Assembly (NCBI RefSeq): GCF_000716605.1
Contig: NZ_JNXE01000028.1
Coordinates: forward strand, 62,001-126,000
Length of the DNA stretch: 64,000 bases
Source: Streptomyces sp. NRRL F-525
Lineage (GTDB): Bacteria > Actinomycetota > Actinomycetes > Streptomycetales > Streptomycetaceae
Direction: 5' to 3'
Part shown: piece by piece, positions 7,890 to 17,046 of the stretch
How positions within the stretch are numbered: the first letter of the stretch is position 1
How the letters are laid out: every line of letters begins with the position of its first letter
Program-made: the position numbers and the translations under genes
Notes under the pieces: model-generated
Told to the model about the DNA's origin: nothing
Database searches by the model: none
Seen by the model: only the letters and a program-made list of their open reading frames with translations

Positions 7890-9557
7890 GTGACCATGAT
7901 CACCTCTCAGTCCGGGAACCAGGGCCAGCAGGACAGCAGGCCCCGCCCCTCACTTCGCTCCGGGGCGGGTGCGCCCGGTACGCTCACCGCCGTGCCACCC
8001 GCCGATCAGTCCCAAACCCCCCAGAAGGGCGCATCCGTGACCTACCCGGGGCCGCCCAGGCCGGCGCGGATCTCCGCCACACCCCTCGCGGAACTCGCCG
8101 ACGAACTGGGCGCCGCCGAGCCGGTGCCGACCGCCGAGATCACGGGCATCACCCATGACTCGCGCGCCGTCCGCCCCGGCGACCTGTACGCCGCGCTGCC
8201 CGGCGCCCGCCTGCACGGCGCCGACTTCGTCACGCAGGCGGCAGGCCTCGGCGCCGCAGCCGTCCTGACGGACCCGGCCGGCGCCGACCGCGCGGCCGCG
8301 ACAGGCCTGCCCGTACTGGTCGTAGAGGACCCGCGCGGGCAGATGGGCGAGCTGGCGGCGACCATCTACGGCCACCCCGGCCGCGATCTGCTCCAGATCG
8401 GCATCACCGGGACGTCCGGCAAGACCACCACCGCGTACCTGGTGGAGGGCGGCCTGAAAACGGTCCGGTCCACCGGTCTGATCGGCACGGTCGAGACGCG
8501 CATCGGCGACGAGCGCATCAAGTCGGAGCGCACGACCCCCGAAGCCACCGATCTCCAGGCCCTGTTCGCGGTCATGCTGGAGCGCGGGGTCGACGCGGTC
8601 GCGATGGAGGTCTCCAGCCACGCGCTTGTCCTCGGCCGGGTCGACGCCTGCATCTTCGACATCGCGGTCTTCACCAACCTCAGCCCGGAACACATGGAGT
8701 TCCACACGGGCATGGAGGACTACTTCCAGGCCAAGGCCCAGCTGTTCACCCCGCTGCGCAGCCGCCAGGGCGTGGTCAACCTCGACGACGCGTACGGCCG
8801 CAGGCTCGCCGCCGAGGCCACGGTCCCCGTGGTCACCTACTCCGCCGAGGGCCACCCGGACGCCGACTGGCGCGCCGAGGACGTCGAAGTCGGCCCGATG
8901 GACTCGACGTTCACCGCGGTCGGCCCCAAGGGCGAGCTGATCACGGCCCGTTCACCGCTCGCCGGCTCCTTCAACGTGGCCAACACCCTCGCCGCGATCG
9001 CCGCCCTGGCCACCGCGGGCCTCGACCCGCAGCTCGCCGCCGACGGCATCGCCGCGGTGCCGGGCGTGCCGGGCCGCCTGGAGCGCGTGGACGCCGGCCA
9101 GCCGTATCTCGCGGTCGTCGACTACGCCCACAAGACGGACGCCGTCGAATCGGTCCTGCGCGCGCTGCGCAAGGTCACCGAGGGCAAGGTGCACGTCGTG
9201 CTCGGCTGCGGCGGGGACCGGGACAAGACCAAGCGCGAGCCGATGGGCGCCGCTGTCGCCCGGCTCGCCGACACCGCCGTACTGACCTCCGACAACCCCC
9301 GCTCCGAGGACCCCCTCGCGATCCTCGCGACCATGCTCCAGGGGGCCGCGTCGGTGCCCGCGCACGAGCGTGGCGAGGTCCAGGTCTTCGAGGACCGGGC
9401 CGCCGCCATCGCCGCCGCCGTCGCCCGCGCACAGCCGGGCGACACCGTGCTGGTCGCGGGCAAGGGCCACGAGCAGGGCCAGGACATCGCCGGAGTGGTC
9501 CGTCCCTTCGACGACCGCCAGGTGCTTCGCGAAGCTATCCAGAAGACCCAGGGATGA
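7890..9557 (+). CDS. murE: UDP-MurNAc-L-Ala-D-Glu: diaminopimelate ligase MurE
   Basis: 555 aa from GTG 7890. It joins diaminopimelate to UDP-MurNAc dipeptide using ATP. The P-loop is GTSGKTTT and HDSRAVRPGDLYAALPG marks the N-terminal domain. The sequence DNPRSEDP carries the DNPR signature that selects diaminopimelate rather than lysine; Streptomyces use the LL isomer. The first 49 residues are Gln/Ser/Pro-rich and unconserved. GTG 8037, preceded by AAGGGC, gives a 506-aa protein and may be the real start. Cytosolic, in the linear cell-wall precursor pathway with the next three Mur genes. Confidence 0.96.
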   Translation: MTMITSQSGNQGQQDSRPRPSLRSGAGAPGTLTAVPPADQSQTPQKGASVTYPGPPRPARISATPLAELADELGAAEPVPTAEITGITHDSRAVRPGDLYAALPGARLHGADFVTQAAGLGAAAVLTDPAGADRAAATGLPVLVVEDPRGQMGELAATIYGHPGRDLLQIGITGTSGKTTTAYLVEGGLKTVRSTGLIGTVETRIGDERIKSERTTPEATDLQALFAVMLERGVDAVAMEVSSHALVLGRVDACIFDIAVFTNLSPEHMEFHTGMEDYFQAKAQLFTPLRSRQGVVNLDDAYGRRLAAEATVPVVTYSAEGHPDADWRAEDVEVGPMDSTFTAVGPKGELITARSPLAGSFNVANTLAAIAALATAGLDPQLAADGIAAVPGVPGRLERVDAGQPYLAVVDYAHKTDAVESVLRALRKVTEGKVHVVLGCGGDRDKTKREPMGAAVARLADTAVLTSDNPRSEDPLAILATMLQGAASVPAHERGEVQVFEDRAAAIAAAVARAQPGDTVLVAGKGHEQGQDIAGVVRPFDDRQVLREAIQKTQG

Positions 9558-9561
9558 ACTT

Positions 9562-10977
9562 GTGATCGCCCTCTCCCTCGCCGAGATCGCAGAAGTCGTC
9601 GGCGGGCAGACGCACGACATACCGGATCCGTCCGTCCAGGTCACCGGTTCGGTGGTCCGCGACTCCCGGGAAGTGGAACCCGGCAGCCTCTTCGTCGCCT
9701 TCGTCGGCGAGCACGTCGACGGCCACGACTTCGCGGAAGCGGTCGTCGAGGCGGGCGCGGTGGCCCTGTTGGCGTCCCGCCCGGTCGGCGTCCCCGCGAT
9801 CGTCGTGGACGACGTCCAGAGCGCCCTGGGCGCCCTCGCCCGTCATGTCGTACGACGGCTCGGCGCGACCCTCGTGGCCCTCACCGGCTCGGCGGGCAAG
9901 ACCAGCACCAAGGACCTCATCGCGCAGGTGCTCGCGCGCAAGGCGCCCACGGTGTTCACGCCGGGATCGTTGAACAATGAGATCGGGCTGCCGCTGACCG
10001 CGCTGAGCGCCACCGCCGAGACAAGGTTCCTCGTCCTGGAGATGGGCGCCCGCGGCATCGGTCACATCCGCTACCTCGCGGATCTGACGCCTCCGAAGAT
10101 CGGCCTCGTCCTCAACGTCGGCACCGCCCACATCGGCGAGTTCGGCGGCCGGGAGCAGATCGCACAGGCAAAGGGTGAACTCGTAGAAGCCCTCCCTTCA
10201 GTTGAAGAAGGCGGCGTCGCGGTCCTCAACGCGGACGATCCGCTCGTACGGGCCATGGCGTCCCGTACGCAGGCGAAGGTGATCCTTTTCGGAGAGTCCG
10301 GCGAAGCGGACGTACGGGCCGAGAACGTGAGACTCACGGACAGCGGACAGCCCGCCTTCAGCCTTCACACACCCTCCGGGTGCAGCGAAGTGACCATGCG
10401 CCTGTACGGTGAGCACCACGTGTCGAACGCGCTCGCCGCGGCCGCCGTCGCCCATGAGCTGGGCATGTCCGCAGACGAGATCGCCACCGCGCTCTCCGAG
10501 GCGGGCTCCCTCTCCCGCTGGCGGATGGAGGTCACCGAGCGACCGGACGGCGTGACCATCGTCAACGACGCCTACAACGCGAACCCCGAGTCCATGCGAG
10601 CCGCCTTGCGCGCGCTCGCGGCCATGGGCAGGGAACGCAGGACGTGGGCGGTGCTCGGCAAGATGGCCGAGCTCGGGGACGAGGCGCTCGCCGAGCACGA
10701 CGCGGTCGGACGGCTGGCCGTCCGGCTCAATGTCGGCAAGCTCGTCGCGGTCGGGGGCAGGGAAGCGTCCTGGCTGCAACTGGGCGCATATAACGAGGGT
10801 TCGTGGGGTGAGGAGTCGGTGCACGTGTCCGACGCACAGGCGGCGGTCGACCTGTTGCGCAGCGAGTTGCGCCCGGGAGACGTCGTTCTCGTGAAGGCGT
10901 CCCGGTCGGTCGGGCTCGAGAGCGTGGCGCAGGCGCTCATCGAGACCGGTGCCGAGGGTGAGGTTGCCGCCCGATGA
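9562..10977 (+). CDS. murF: UDP-MurNAc-tripeptide: D-Ala-D-Ala ligase MurF
   Basis: 471 aa. It adds D-Ala-D-Ala to the UDP-MurNAc tripeptide with ATP. The ATP site is LTGSAGKTSTKD, followed by NNEIGLPLT and LEMGARGIGHI; the central VNDAYNANPESM and the C-terminal ligase domain are intact. GTG 9562, 4 nt after the murE stop and behind AGGGATG, starts VIALSLAEIAEVV, the usual MurF N-terminus. The upstream open frame is a murE shadow. The end overlaps mraY by 4 nt (ATGA). Confidence 0.96.
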   Translation: MIALSLAEIAEVVGGQTHDIPDPSVQVTGSVVRDSREVEPGSLFVAFVGEHVDGHDFAEAVVEAGAVALLASRPVGVPAIVVDDVQSALGALARHVVRRLGATLVALTGSAGKTSTKDLIAQVLARKAPTVFTPGSLNNEIGLPLTALSATAETRFLVLEMGARGIGHIRYLADLTPPKIGLVLNVGTAHIGEFGGREQIAQAKGELVEALPSVEEGGVAVLNADDPLVRAMASRTQAKVILFGESGEADVRAENVRLTDSGQPAFSLHTPSGCSEVTMRLYGEHHVSNALAAAAVAHELGMSADEIATALSEAGSLSRWRMEVTERPDGVTIVNDAYNANPESMRAALRALAAMGRERRTWAVLGKMAELGDEALAEHDAVGRLAVRLNVGKLVAVGGREASWLQLGAYNEGSWGEESVHVSDAQAAVDLLRSELRPGDVVLVKASRSVGLESVAQALIETGAEGEVAAR

Positions 10978-12047
10978 TGAAGCAGATCCTGTTCTCAGGA
11001 GTCATCGGCCTGTTCCTGACCCTGGTGGGCACCCCGCTGCTGATCAAGCTGCTGGCCCGCAAGGGCTACGGCCAGTACATCCGTGACGACGGCCCGCGCG
11101 AGCACGCCAGCAAGCGCGGTACGCCGACGATGGGCGGTATCGCGTTCATCTTCGCGACGGTCGCCGCCTACTTCCTGTCCAAGGTCATCACCGGTTACAC
11201 GCCGACCTATTCGGGTCTGCTGGTGCTCGGTCTGATGGTGGGCATGGGCCTGGTCGGCTTCCTGGACGACTACATCAAGATCGTCAAGCGCCGTTCGCTG
11301 GGCCTGCGGGCCAAGGCGAAGATGGCCGGCCAGCTGATCGTCGGCATCAGCTTCGCGGTGCTCGCCCTGCAGTTCAAGGACGCCAGCGGCAACACCCCGG
11401 CCTCGACGAAGCTGTCCTTCATCACGGACTTCGGGTGGAACATCGGCCCGATCCTGTTCGTGATCTGGGCGCTGTTCATGATCCTCGCGATGTCGAACGG
11501 CGTGAACCTGACGGACGGTCTGGACGGCCTGGCCACCGGCGCCTCGGTGCTGGTCTTCGGCGCCTACACCTTCATCGGTGTCTGGCAGTTCCAGGAGTCC
11601 TGCGCCAACGCGCAGACCCTGACCAACCCGAACGCCTGCTTCGAGGTGCGCGATCCGCTCGACCTCGCGGTCATCGCCTCCGCGCTGATGGGTGCCTGCC
11701 TGGGCTTCCTGTGGTGGAACACCTCACCGGCCAAGATCTTCATGGGGGACACCGGTTCGCTGGCCCTCGGCGGTGTGCTGACGGGTCTGGCGATCCTCTC
11801 CCGCACCGAGCTGCTGGTCGCCATCATGGGTGGTCTGTTCGTCCTCATCACGATGTCGGTGGTCATCCAGGTCGGCTCGTTCAAGCTCACCGGCAAGCGG
11901 GTCTTCCGCATGGCTCCGCTCCAGCACCACTTCGAACTCAAGGGCTGGTCCGAAGTGCTCGTGGTGGTCCGTTTCTGGATCATCCAGGGCATCTGCGTGA
12001 TCGTCGGCCTGGGCCTCTTCTACGCGGGATGGGCAGCGGAAAAGTGA
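10974..12047 (+). CDS. mraY: Phospho-MurNAc-pentapeptide translocase MraY
   Basis: 357 aa, about ten membrane helices. It transfers phospho-MurNAc-pentapeptide to undecaprenyl phosphate, making lipid I at the inner face of the membrane. Signature stretches are HASKRGTPTMGG, LDDYIKIVKRRSLG, NGVNLTDGLDGLATG and FMGDTGSLALGG, which carry the conserved Asp residues of the active site. Two consecutive ATGs start the frame; the first overlaps the murF stop. It overlaps murD by 4 nt. Confidence 0.97.
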   Translation: MMKQILFSGVIGLFLTLVGTPLLIKLLARKGYGQYIRDDGPREHASKRGTPTMGGIAFIFATVAAYFLSKVITGYTPTYSGLLVLGLMVGMGLVGFLDDYIKIVKRRSLGLRAKAKMAGQLIVGISFAVLALQFKDASGNTPASTKLSFITDFGWNIGPILFVIWALFMILAMSNGVNLTDGLDGLATGASVLVFGAYTFIGVWQFQESCANAQTLTNPNACFEVRDPLDLAVIASALMGACLGFLWWNTSPAKIFMGDTGSLALGGVLTGLAILSRTELLVAIMGGLFVLITMSVVIQVGSFKLTGKRVFRMAPLQHHFELKGWSEVLVVVRFWIIQGICVIVGLGLFYAGWAAEK

Positions 12048-13462
12048 CCGACGGTCAGGGTCCCTCCTTCGAGGGCAAGCACGTCACCGTCGCCGGGCTC
12101 GGTGTCTCCGGCATCCCGGCGGCCAAGGTCCTGCACGGCCTCGGCGCGCTCGTCACAGTCGTGAACGACGGCGACGACGAGCGCTCCCGGGCCCAGGCGG
12201 CCGACCTGGAGGCGCTCGGCATCACCGTGCGCCTCGGCGACGGGGCGACCCTGCCCGACGGCACCGGACTGATCGTCACCACCCCCGGCTGGCAGCCCGA
12301 CAAGCCGCTGTTCACGGCGGCGCGTGAGGCGGGTGTTCCGGTGTGGGGGGACGTGGAGCTGGCCTGGCGCCTGCGCGGCCCCGGGGCGGCCCCCTGGCTG
12401 GCCGTCACCGGCACCAACGGCAAGACCACCACCGTCCAGATGCTCGCCTCGATCCTGAAGGCGGGCGGCCTGCGCACGGCGGCGGTCGGCAACATCGGCG
12501 TCTCGGTCCTGGACGCCGTACTCGGGGACGAGCGGTACGACGTCCTCGCCGTGGAACTGTCGAGCTATCAGCTGCACTGGGCGCCCTCGCTGCGCGCCCA
12601 CTCCGCCGCCGTTCTCAACCTGGCGCCCGATCACCTCGACTGGCACGGCTCGATGGAGGCGTACGCCGCCGACAAGGGCCGTATCTACGAAGGCAATCAG
12701 GTCGCCTGCGTCTACAACGTCGCCGACAAGGCCACCGAGGAACTCGTCCGCGAGGCCGACGTGGAGGAGGGGTGCCGGGCGATCGGCTTCACCCTCGGCA
12801 GTCCCGCGCCGTCCCAACTCGGCGTCGTGGACGGCATTCTGGTGGACCGTGCCTTCGTCGAGGACCGGCAGAAGAACGCGCAGGAACTCGCCGAGGTGTC
12901 GGACGTCAATCCGCCCGCCCCGCACAACATCGCCAACGCCCTTGCCGCCGCCGCCCTCGCGCGCGCCTTCGGGGTGCCCGCCAAGGCCGTACGGGACGGG
13001 CTGCGGGTCTTCACGCCCGACGCGCACCGCATCGCGCACGTGGCCGATGTGGACGGCGTCGCGTACATCGACGACTCCAAGGCCACCAACACCCATGCGG
13101 CGGAAGCCTCGTTGGCGGCCTACGAGTCGATCGTGTGGATCGCGGGCGGCCTCGCCAAGGGCGCGACCTTCGACGAACTCGTCGCCAAGTCGGCGAAGCA
13201 CCTTCGGGGTGTGGTGCTGATCGGCGCCGATCGCGCGCTGATCCGCGAAGCCCTCGCGCGACACGCGCCGGAAGTACCCGTCGTCGACCTCGACCGGACC
13301 GACACTGGGGCGATGCTCGCGGCTGTCCAGGAGGCACAGCGGCTCGCCGCCGCCGGCGACACGGTGCTGCTCGCCCCGGCCTGCGCCTCCATGGACATGT
13401 TCGCCAACTACAACAAGCGCGGTGACGCGTTCGCCACGGCGGTTCGCGAACTCGGCGCCTGA
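12044..13462 (+). CDS. murD: UDP-MurNAc-L-alanine: D-glutamate ligase MurD
   Basis: 472 aa. The N-terminal Rossmann-like UDP-binding domain (HVTVAGLGVSGIPAAKVL) is followed by the ATP site VTGTNGKTTTVQML, LSSYQLHW, and HRIAHVADVDGV with YIDDSKATN in the third domain. It adds D-Glu to UDP-MurNAc-L-Ala. GTG 12044 overlaps the mraY stop by 4 nt (GTGA). ATG 12029 in the same frame would add five residues (MGSGK) but has no good ribosome site. The gene order murF-mraY-murD-ftsW-murG is standard. Confidence 0.96.
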   Translation: MTDGQGPSFEGKHVTVAGLGVSGIPAAKVLHGLGALVTVVNDGDDERSRAQAADLEALGITVRLGDGATLPDGTGLIVTTPGWQPDKPLFTAAREAGVPVWGDVELAWRLRGPGAAPWLAVTGTNGKTTTVQMLASILKAGGLRTAAVGNIGVSVLDAVLGDERYDVLAVELSSYQLHWAPSLRAHSAAVLNLAPDHLDWHGSMEAYAADKGRIYEGNQVACVYNVADKATEELVREADVEEGCRAIGFTLGSPAPSQLGVVDGILVDRAFVEDRQKNAQELAEVSDVNPPAPHNIANALAAAALARAFGVPAKAVRDGLRVFTPDAHRIAHVADVDGVAYIDDSKATNTHAAEASLAAYESIVWIAGGLAKGATFDELVAKSAKHLRGVVLIGADRALIREALARHAPEVPVVDLDRTDTGAMLAAVQEAQRLAAAGDTVLLAPACASMDMFANYNKRGDAFATAVRELGA

Positions 13463-13483
13463 CCGACGCAAGCGGAGGCGCTG

Positions 13484-14851
13484 ATGCCCAGTAGCCGTAC
13501 CGGCCGGCCGCCCGTGCAGCAGCGGACCCCCAGACGTCCCGCCGCCGCCAGGACCGTCCGCGACAACCCCGTCCGACGGCTGTACGCCAACGCCCGCCGG
13601 GCCTGGGACCGCCCGCTGACGGCCTATTACCTGATCGCCGGCGGCAGTGTGCTGATCACCGTGCTGGGTCTGGTGATGGTCTACTCGGCGTCCCAGATCA
13701 CCGCGCTCCAACTCTCGCTGCCCGGCTCGTATTTCTTCCGCAAACAGTTCCTCGCGGCCTGTATCGGCGGGGTCTTGGCGCTCGCCGCCTCGCGGATGCC
13801 GGTCAAACTCCACCGGGCGCTGGCCTATCCGATCCTCGCGGGCGCCGTCTTCATGATGGCGCTGGTGCAGCTGCCGGGGATAGGGATGTCGGTCAACGGC
13901 AACCGCAACTGGATCTCCCTGGGCGGCTCCTTCCAGATCCAGCCGAGCGAGTTCGGCAAGCTGGCCCTGGTCCTGTGGGGTGCCGATCTGCTCGCCCGCA
14001 AGCAGGATAAGGCGATGCTGTCCCAGTGGAAGCACATGCTGGTGCCGCTGGTGCCCGTCGCGTTCATGCTGCTCGGGCTGATCATGCTCGGCGGCGACAT
14101 GGGTACGGCGATCATCCTCACCGCGATCCTGTTCGGCCTGCTGTGGCTGGCCGGCGCACCGACCCGGCTCTTCGTCGGCGTGCTGTCGATCGCGGCCGCG
14201 ATCGGTGTGATCCTCATCAAGACCAGCCCCAACCGCATGGCCCGGCTCGCCTGCATCGGCGCCACCGAGCCCAAGACCGGGGTCGCCGACTGCTGGCAGG
14301 CCGTGCACGGGATCTACGCGCTCGCATCCGGCGGGATCTTCGGCTCCGGGCTCGGGGCGAGTGTGGAGAAATGGGGTCAACTCCCCGAGGCCCACACCGA
14401 CTTCATCTTCGCCGTCACCGGTGAGGAACTGGGTCTGGCGGGCACACTGTCGGTGCTCGCCCTCTTCGCGGCTCTAGGCTATGCGGGTATCCGCGTGGCC
14501 GGACGCACGGAGGACCCCTTCGTGAGGTATGCCGCGGGAGGCGTGACCACCTGGATCATCGCTCAGGCGGTGATCAACATCGGTGCGGTGCTCGGCCTGC
14601 TGCCGATCGCCGGCGTCCCGCTCCCGCTGTTCTCCTACGGGGGTTCCGCCCTGCTGCCGACCATGTTCGCCATCGGGTTGCTGATCGCCTTCGCGCGCGA
14701 CGACCCCGCTGCGCGGGCGGCGCTTGCGATGCGGCAACCCCGCTTTGGTAGAAAGCGGGGGGCCAGGGGTACCGGTTTTGGCCAACGGCCCCGGAGATGG
14801 AACACGATGCGACGGCGTGCCTCGGCGGCGCGTTCGTCCGGAGAGCGGTGA
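13484..14851 (+). CDS. ftsW: SEDS peptidoglycan glycosyltransferase FtsW
   Basis: 455 aa with about ten membrane helices flanked by basic tails. SEDS features are visible: NGNRNWISLGG with QPSEFGKLALVLW, TDFIFAVTGEELG, and the C-terminal GGSALLPTMFAIGLL stretch. FtsW polymerises lipid II at the septum together with the transpeptidase FtsI. ATG 13484 follows GGAGG by 6 nt. The C-terminal 60 residues are an Arg-rich cytoplasmic tail. murG starts 6 nt downstream. Confidence 0.95.
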   Translation: MPSSRTGRPPVQQRTPRRPAAARTVRDNPVRRLYANARRAWDRPLTAYYLIAGGSVLITVLGLVMVYSASQITALQLSLPGSYFFRKQFLAACIGGVLALAASRMPVKLHRALAYPILAGAVFMMALVQLPGIGMSVNGNRNWISLGGSFQIQPSEFGKLALVLWGADLLARKQDKAMLSQWKHMLVPLVPVAFMLLGLIMLGGDMGTAIILTAILFGLLWLAGAPTRLFVGVLSIAAAIGVILIKTSPNRMARLACIGATEPKTGVADCWQAVHGIYALASGGIFGSGLGASVEKWGQLPEAHTDFIFAVTGEELGLAGTLSVLALFAALGYAGIRVAGRTEDPFVRYAAGGVTTWIIAQAVINIGAVLGLLPIAGVPLPLFSYGGSALLPTMFAIGLLIAFARDDPAARAALAMRQPRFGRKRGARGTGFGQRPRRWNTMRRRASAARSSGER

Positions 14852-14857
14852 ATTTCG

Positions 14858-15949
14858 GTGCATGTCGTACTCGCCGGTGGGGGGACCGCCGGCCACATCG
14901 AGCCGGCGCTCGCCCTCGCGGACGCCCTGCGCAGGCAGGACCCCACCGTGGGGATCACAGCCCTGGGCACGGAGCGCGGCCTTGAGACCCGTCTCGTACC
15001 CGAGCGGGGCTACGAACTCGCGCTGATCCCCGCCGTACCCCTGCCGCGCAAGCCCACCCCCGAACTGATCACCGTGCCGGGCCGGTTGCGCGGCACGATC
15101 AAGGCGGCCGAGCAGATCCTGGAGCGCACCAAGGCGGACTGCGTCGTCGGCTTCGGCGGCTATGTCGCGCTGCCCGGCTACCTCGCGGCCAAGCGCCTCG
15201 GGGTGCCGATCGTGATCCACGAGGCCAACGCCAGGCCCGGGTTGGCCAACAAGATCGGCTCGCGGTACGCGGCCCGGGTCGCCGTCTCGACCCCGGACAG
15301 CAAGCTGCGCGACGCCCGCTACATCGGCATCCCGCTGCGCCGCACGATCGCCACCCTGGACCGCGCGGCCGTACGGCCCGAGGCCCGGGCCGCGTTCGGG
15401 CTCGACCCGAACCTGCCGACGCTGCTGGTCTCCGGCGGCTCGCAGGGCGCCCGGCACCTGAACGAGGTGGTCGAGCGGGTCGCGCCGTACCTCCAACAGG
15501 CCGGAATCCAGATCCTGCACGCGGTCGGCCCGAAGAACGAACTGCCGCAGGTGCACCAGATGCCGGGGATGCCCCCCTACATCCCGGTACCGTACGTGGA
15601 CCGGATGGACCTCGCGTACGCCGCGGCCGACATGATGCTCTGCCGCGCGGGCGCGATGACCGTCGCCGAACTCTCCGCCGTCGGACTCCCGGCCGCCTAC
15701 GTCCCGCTGCCCATCGGCAACGGCGAACAGCGGCTGAACGCCCAGCCGGTGGTCAAGGCCGGCGGCGGACTCCTGGTCGACGACGCGGAACTGACGCCCG
15801 AATGGGTCCAGGGCAATGTCCTGCCCGTGCTCGCCGATCCGCACCGGCTGTACGAAATGTCGCGCGCGGCAAGCGAGTTCGGCCGCCGGGACGCCGACGA
15901 CCTGCTCGTCGGCATGGTGTACGAGGCGATCGCCTCGCGGCACCGCTAG
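14858..15949 (+). CDS. murG: UDP-GlcNAc: lipid I N-acetylglucosaminyltransferase MurG
   Basis: 363 aa, GT28 family. The N-terminal lipid-binding glycine loop is [27 protein letters not shown] follows, and the donor site contains [11 protein letters not shown] and [11 protein letters not shown]. It adds GlcNAc to lipid I to give lipid II at the cytoplasmic membrane face. It starts at GTG 14858 (VHVVLAGGG). The ribosome site GGAGAG is about 12 nt upstream, so expression may rely on coupling to ftsW. ftsQ follows after 25 nt. Confidence 0.96.
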   Translation: MHVVLAGGGTAGHIEPALALADALRRQDPTVGITALGTERGLETRLVPERGYELALIPAVPLPRKPTPELITVPGRLRGTIKAAEQILERTKADCVVGFGGYVALPGYLAAKRLGVPIVIHEANARPGLANKIGSRYAARVAVSTPDSKLRDARYIGIPLRRTIATLDRAAVRPEARAAFGLDPNLPTLLVSGGSQGARHLNEVVERVAPYLQQAGIQILHAVGPKNELPQVHQMPGMPPYIPVPYVDRMDLAYAAADMMLCRAGAMTVAELSAVGLPAAYVPLPIGNGEQRLNAQPVVKAGGGLLVDDAELTPEWVQGNVLPVLADPHRLYEMSRAASEFGRRDADDLLVGMVYEAIASRHR

Positions 15950-15974
15950 CCATATGTGAGAGAGGCAGGGGATC

Positions 15975-16769
15975 GTGGCCGGACCGACGACCGCCGAGCG
16001 CGGTGAACGCCAACAGGAGTCGTCCGGCCCGCCCCTTGTCCGGCGTCTGGGGCCCAGACGTCTTCGTCTGATTGTCGTACTCGCCCTCGCCGCAGTCCTG
16101 TTGGGCGCCGCCACGGTCTGGCTGCTCTACGGCTCGCAGTGGCTGCGGGTCGAGAAGGTGTCGGTCTCCGGCACGAAGATCCTGACGCCGGAACAGGTGC
16201 GCGAAGCCGCCGGCGTTCCGGTCGGCGGACCACTCGTCTCGGTCGACACCGATGCGATCGAAGCCCGACTCCGCAGGAAATTGCCCCGAATTGACACCGT
16301 TGACGTAGTCCGTTCCTGGCCTCATGGAATCGGGCTGAAAGTGACCGAACGCAGCCCGGTCCTGGTGGTGAAAAAGGGCGGAAACTTCGTCGAAGTGGAC
16401 GACGAGGGCGTGCGGTTCGCCACCGTTTCCACACCCCCGAAGTCCGTCCCCACCCTCGAATTGGCGCTCTCGCAATCGAGTTCGTCCGCGGCGGGCCTGC
16501 GCCGCTTCGGCGAGGACCGCCTCGTACGCGAGGCGGTGGGCGTCGCGGGTGACATTCCGGCCGCGGTCGCACGCGTCACCCAGACCGTCAAGGTCCGTTC
16601 CTACGACGACATCTCACTGGAGTTGACCGGCGGCCGTACCGTCGCATGGGGAAGTGGCGAGAAGGGCACAGCGAAGGCGCGTACGCTCACCGCTCTCATG
16701 AAAGCAGCTTCCGGCGCCCGGCACTTCGACGTAAGTGTTCCCACCGCCCCTGCGTCAGCCGGGAGTTGA
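15975..16769 (+). CDS. ftsQ: Cell division protein FtsQ (POTRA domain)
   Basis: 264 aa. A basic cytoplasmic N-terminus, one membrane segment (about residues 32-52) and an extracytoplasmic POTRA domain beginning VEKVSVSGTKILTPEQV define FtsQ/DivIB. The FtsQ beta domain (VTERSPVLVVKKGGN, then GRTVAWGSG) completes it. It connects early and late divisome parts through FtsL and DivIC. GTG 15975 follows AGGGGA. The next gene is ftsZ after a 277-nt regulatory gap. Confidence 0.95.
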   Translation: MAGPTTAERGERQQESSGPPLVRRLGPRRLRLIVVLALAAVLLGAATVWLLYGSQWLRVEKVSVSGTKILTPEQVREAAGVPVGGPLVSVDTDAIEARLRRKLPRIDTVDVVRSWPHGIGLKVTERSPVLVVKKGGNFVEVDDEGVRFATVSTPPKSVPTLELALSQSSSSAAGLRRFGEDRLVREAVGVAGDIPAAVARVTQTVKVRSYDDISLELTGGRTVAWGSGEKGTAKARTLTALMKAASGARHFDVSVPTAPASAGS

Positions 16770-16797
16770 CGCACATTCGCGCAGGCCAGCACCCTGG

Positions 16798-16828
16798 TTG
16801 GGCAGCGCTACGGCTGATCACATAGGGT
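16798..16828 (+). promoter_or_regulatory. Candidate distal ftsZ promoter
   Basis: TTGGGC (16798-16803), then CATAGG (17-nt spacer) or TAGGGT (19-nt spacer) at 16821-16828. Streptomyces ftsZ is known to have several promoters; this one is a weak sequence match only. Confidence 0.35.
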
Positions 16829-16859
16829 GAAAAGAAAAACGGGAGGTTCGGCGTGTTCG

Positions 16860-16889
16860 TTGAACGTGCGCCACTTGTCGACTTAGTGT
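16860..16889 (+). promoter_or_regulatory. Candidate proximal ftsZ promoter
   Basis: TTGAAC (16860-16865), an 18-nt spacer and TAGTGT (16884-16889). The core 5-mer of the WhiA site, GACAC, occurs on the minus strand overlapping the -10 (16886-16890) and on the plus strand at 16915-16919. Known biology: ftsZ has a sporulation-induced promoter dependent on WhiA/WhiB. Assigning that role here is inference. Confidence 0.5.
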
Positions 16890-16925
16890 CCTGTTCAGAA
16901 GACTTCAAGGAACGGACACACTGGT

Positions 16926-16950
16926 AACCCTAAACTTCAACGTTAGGGTT
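16926..16950 (+). repeat. Inverted repeat in the ftsZ leader
   Basis: Perfect 8-bp arms AACCCTAA (16926-16933) and TTAGGGTT (16943-16950) with a 9-nt loop. It lies between the proximal promoter and the ftsZ start, so it would be an RNA hairpin about 96 nt before the start codon, or a DNA operator. Confidence 0.6.
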
Positions 16951-17046
16951 CGGGTCGGCGCTACGGACCGTCCCATTCGGCATCCGTCGTCGGGTCGCGG
17001 AACACCGCGACCGACGACACGTAACTCGAGGCGAGAGGCCTTCGAC

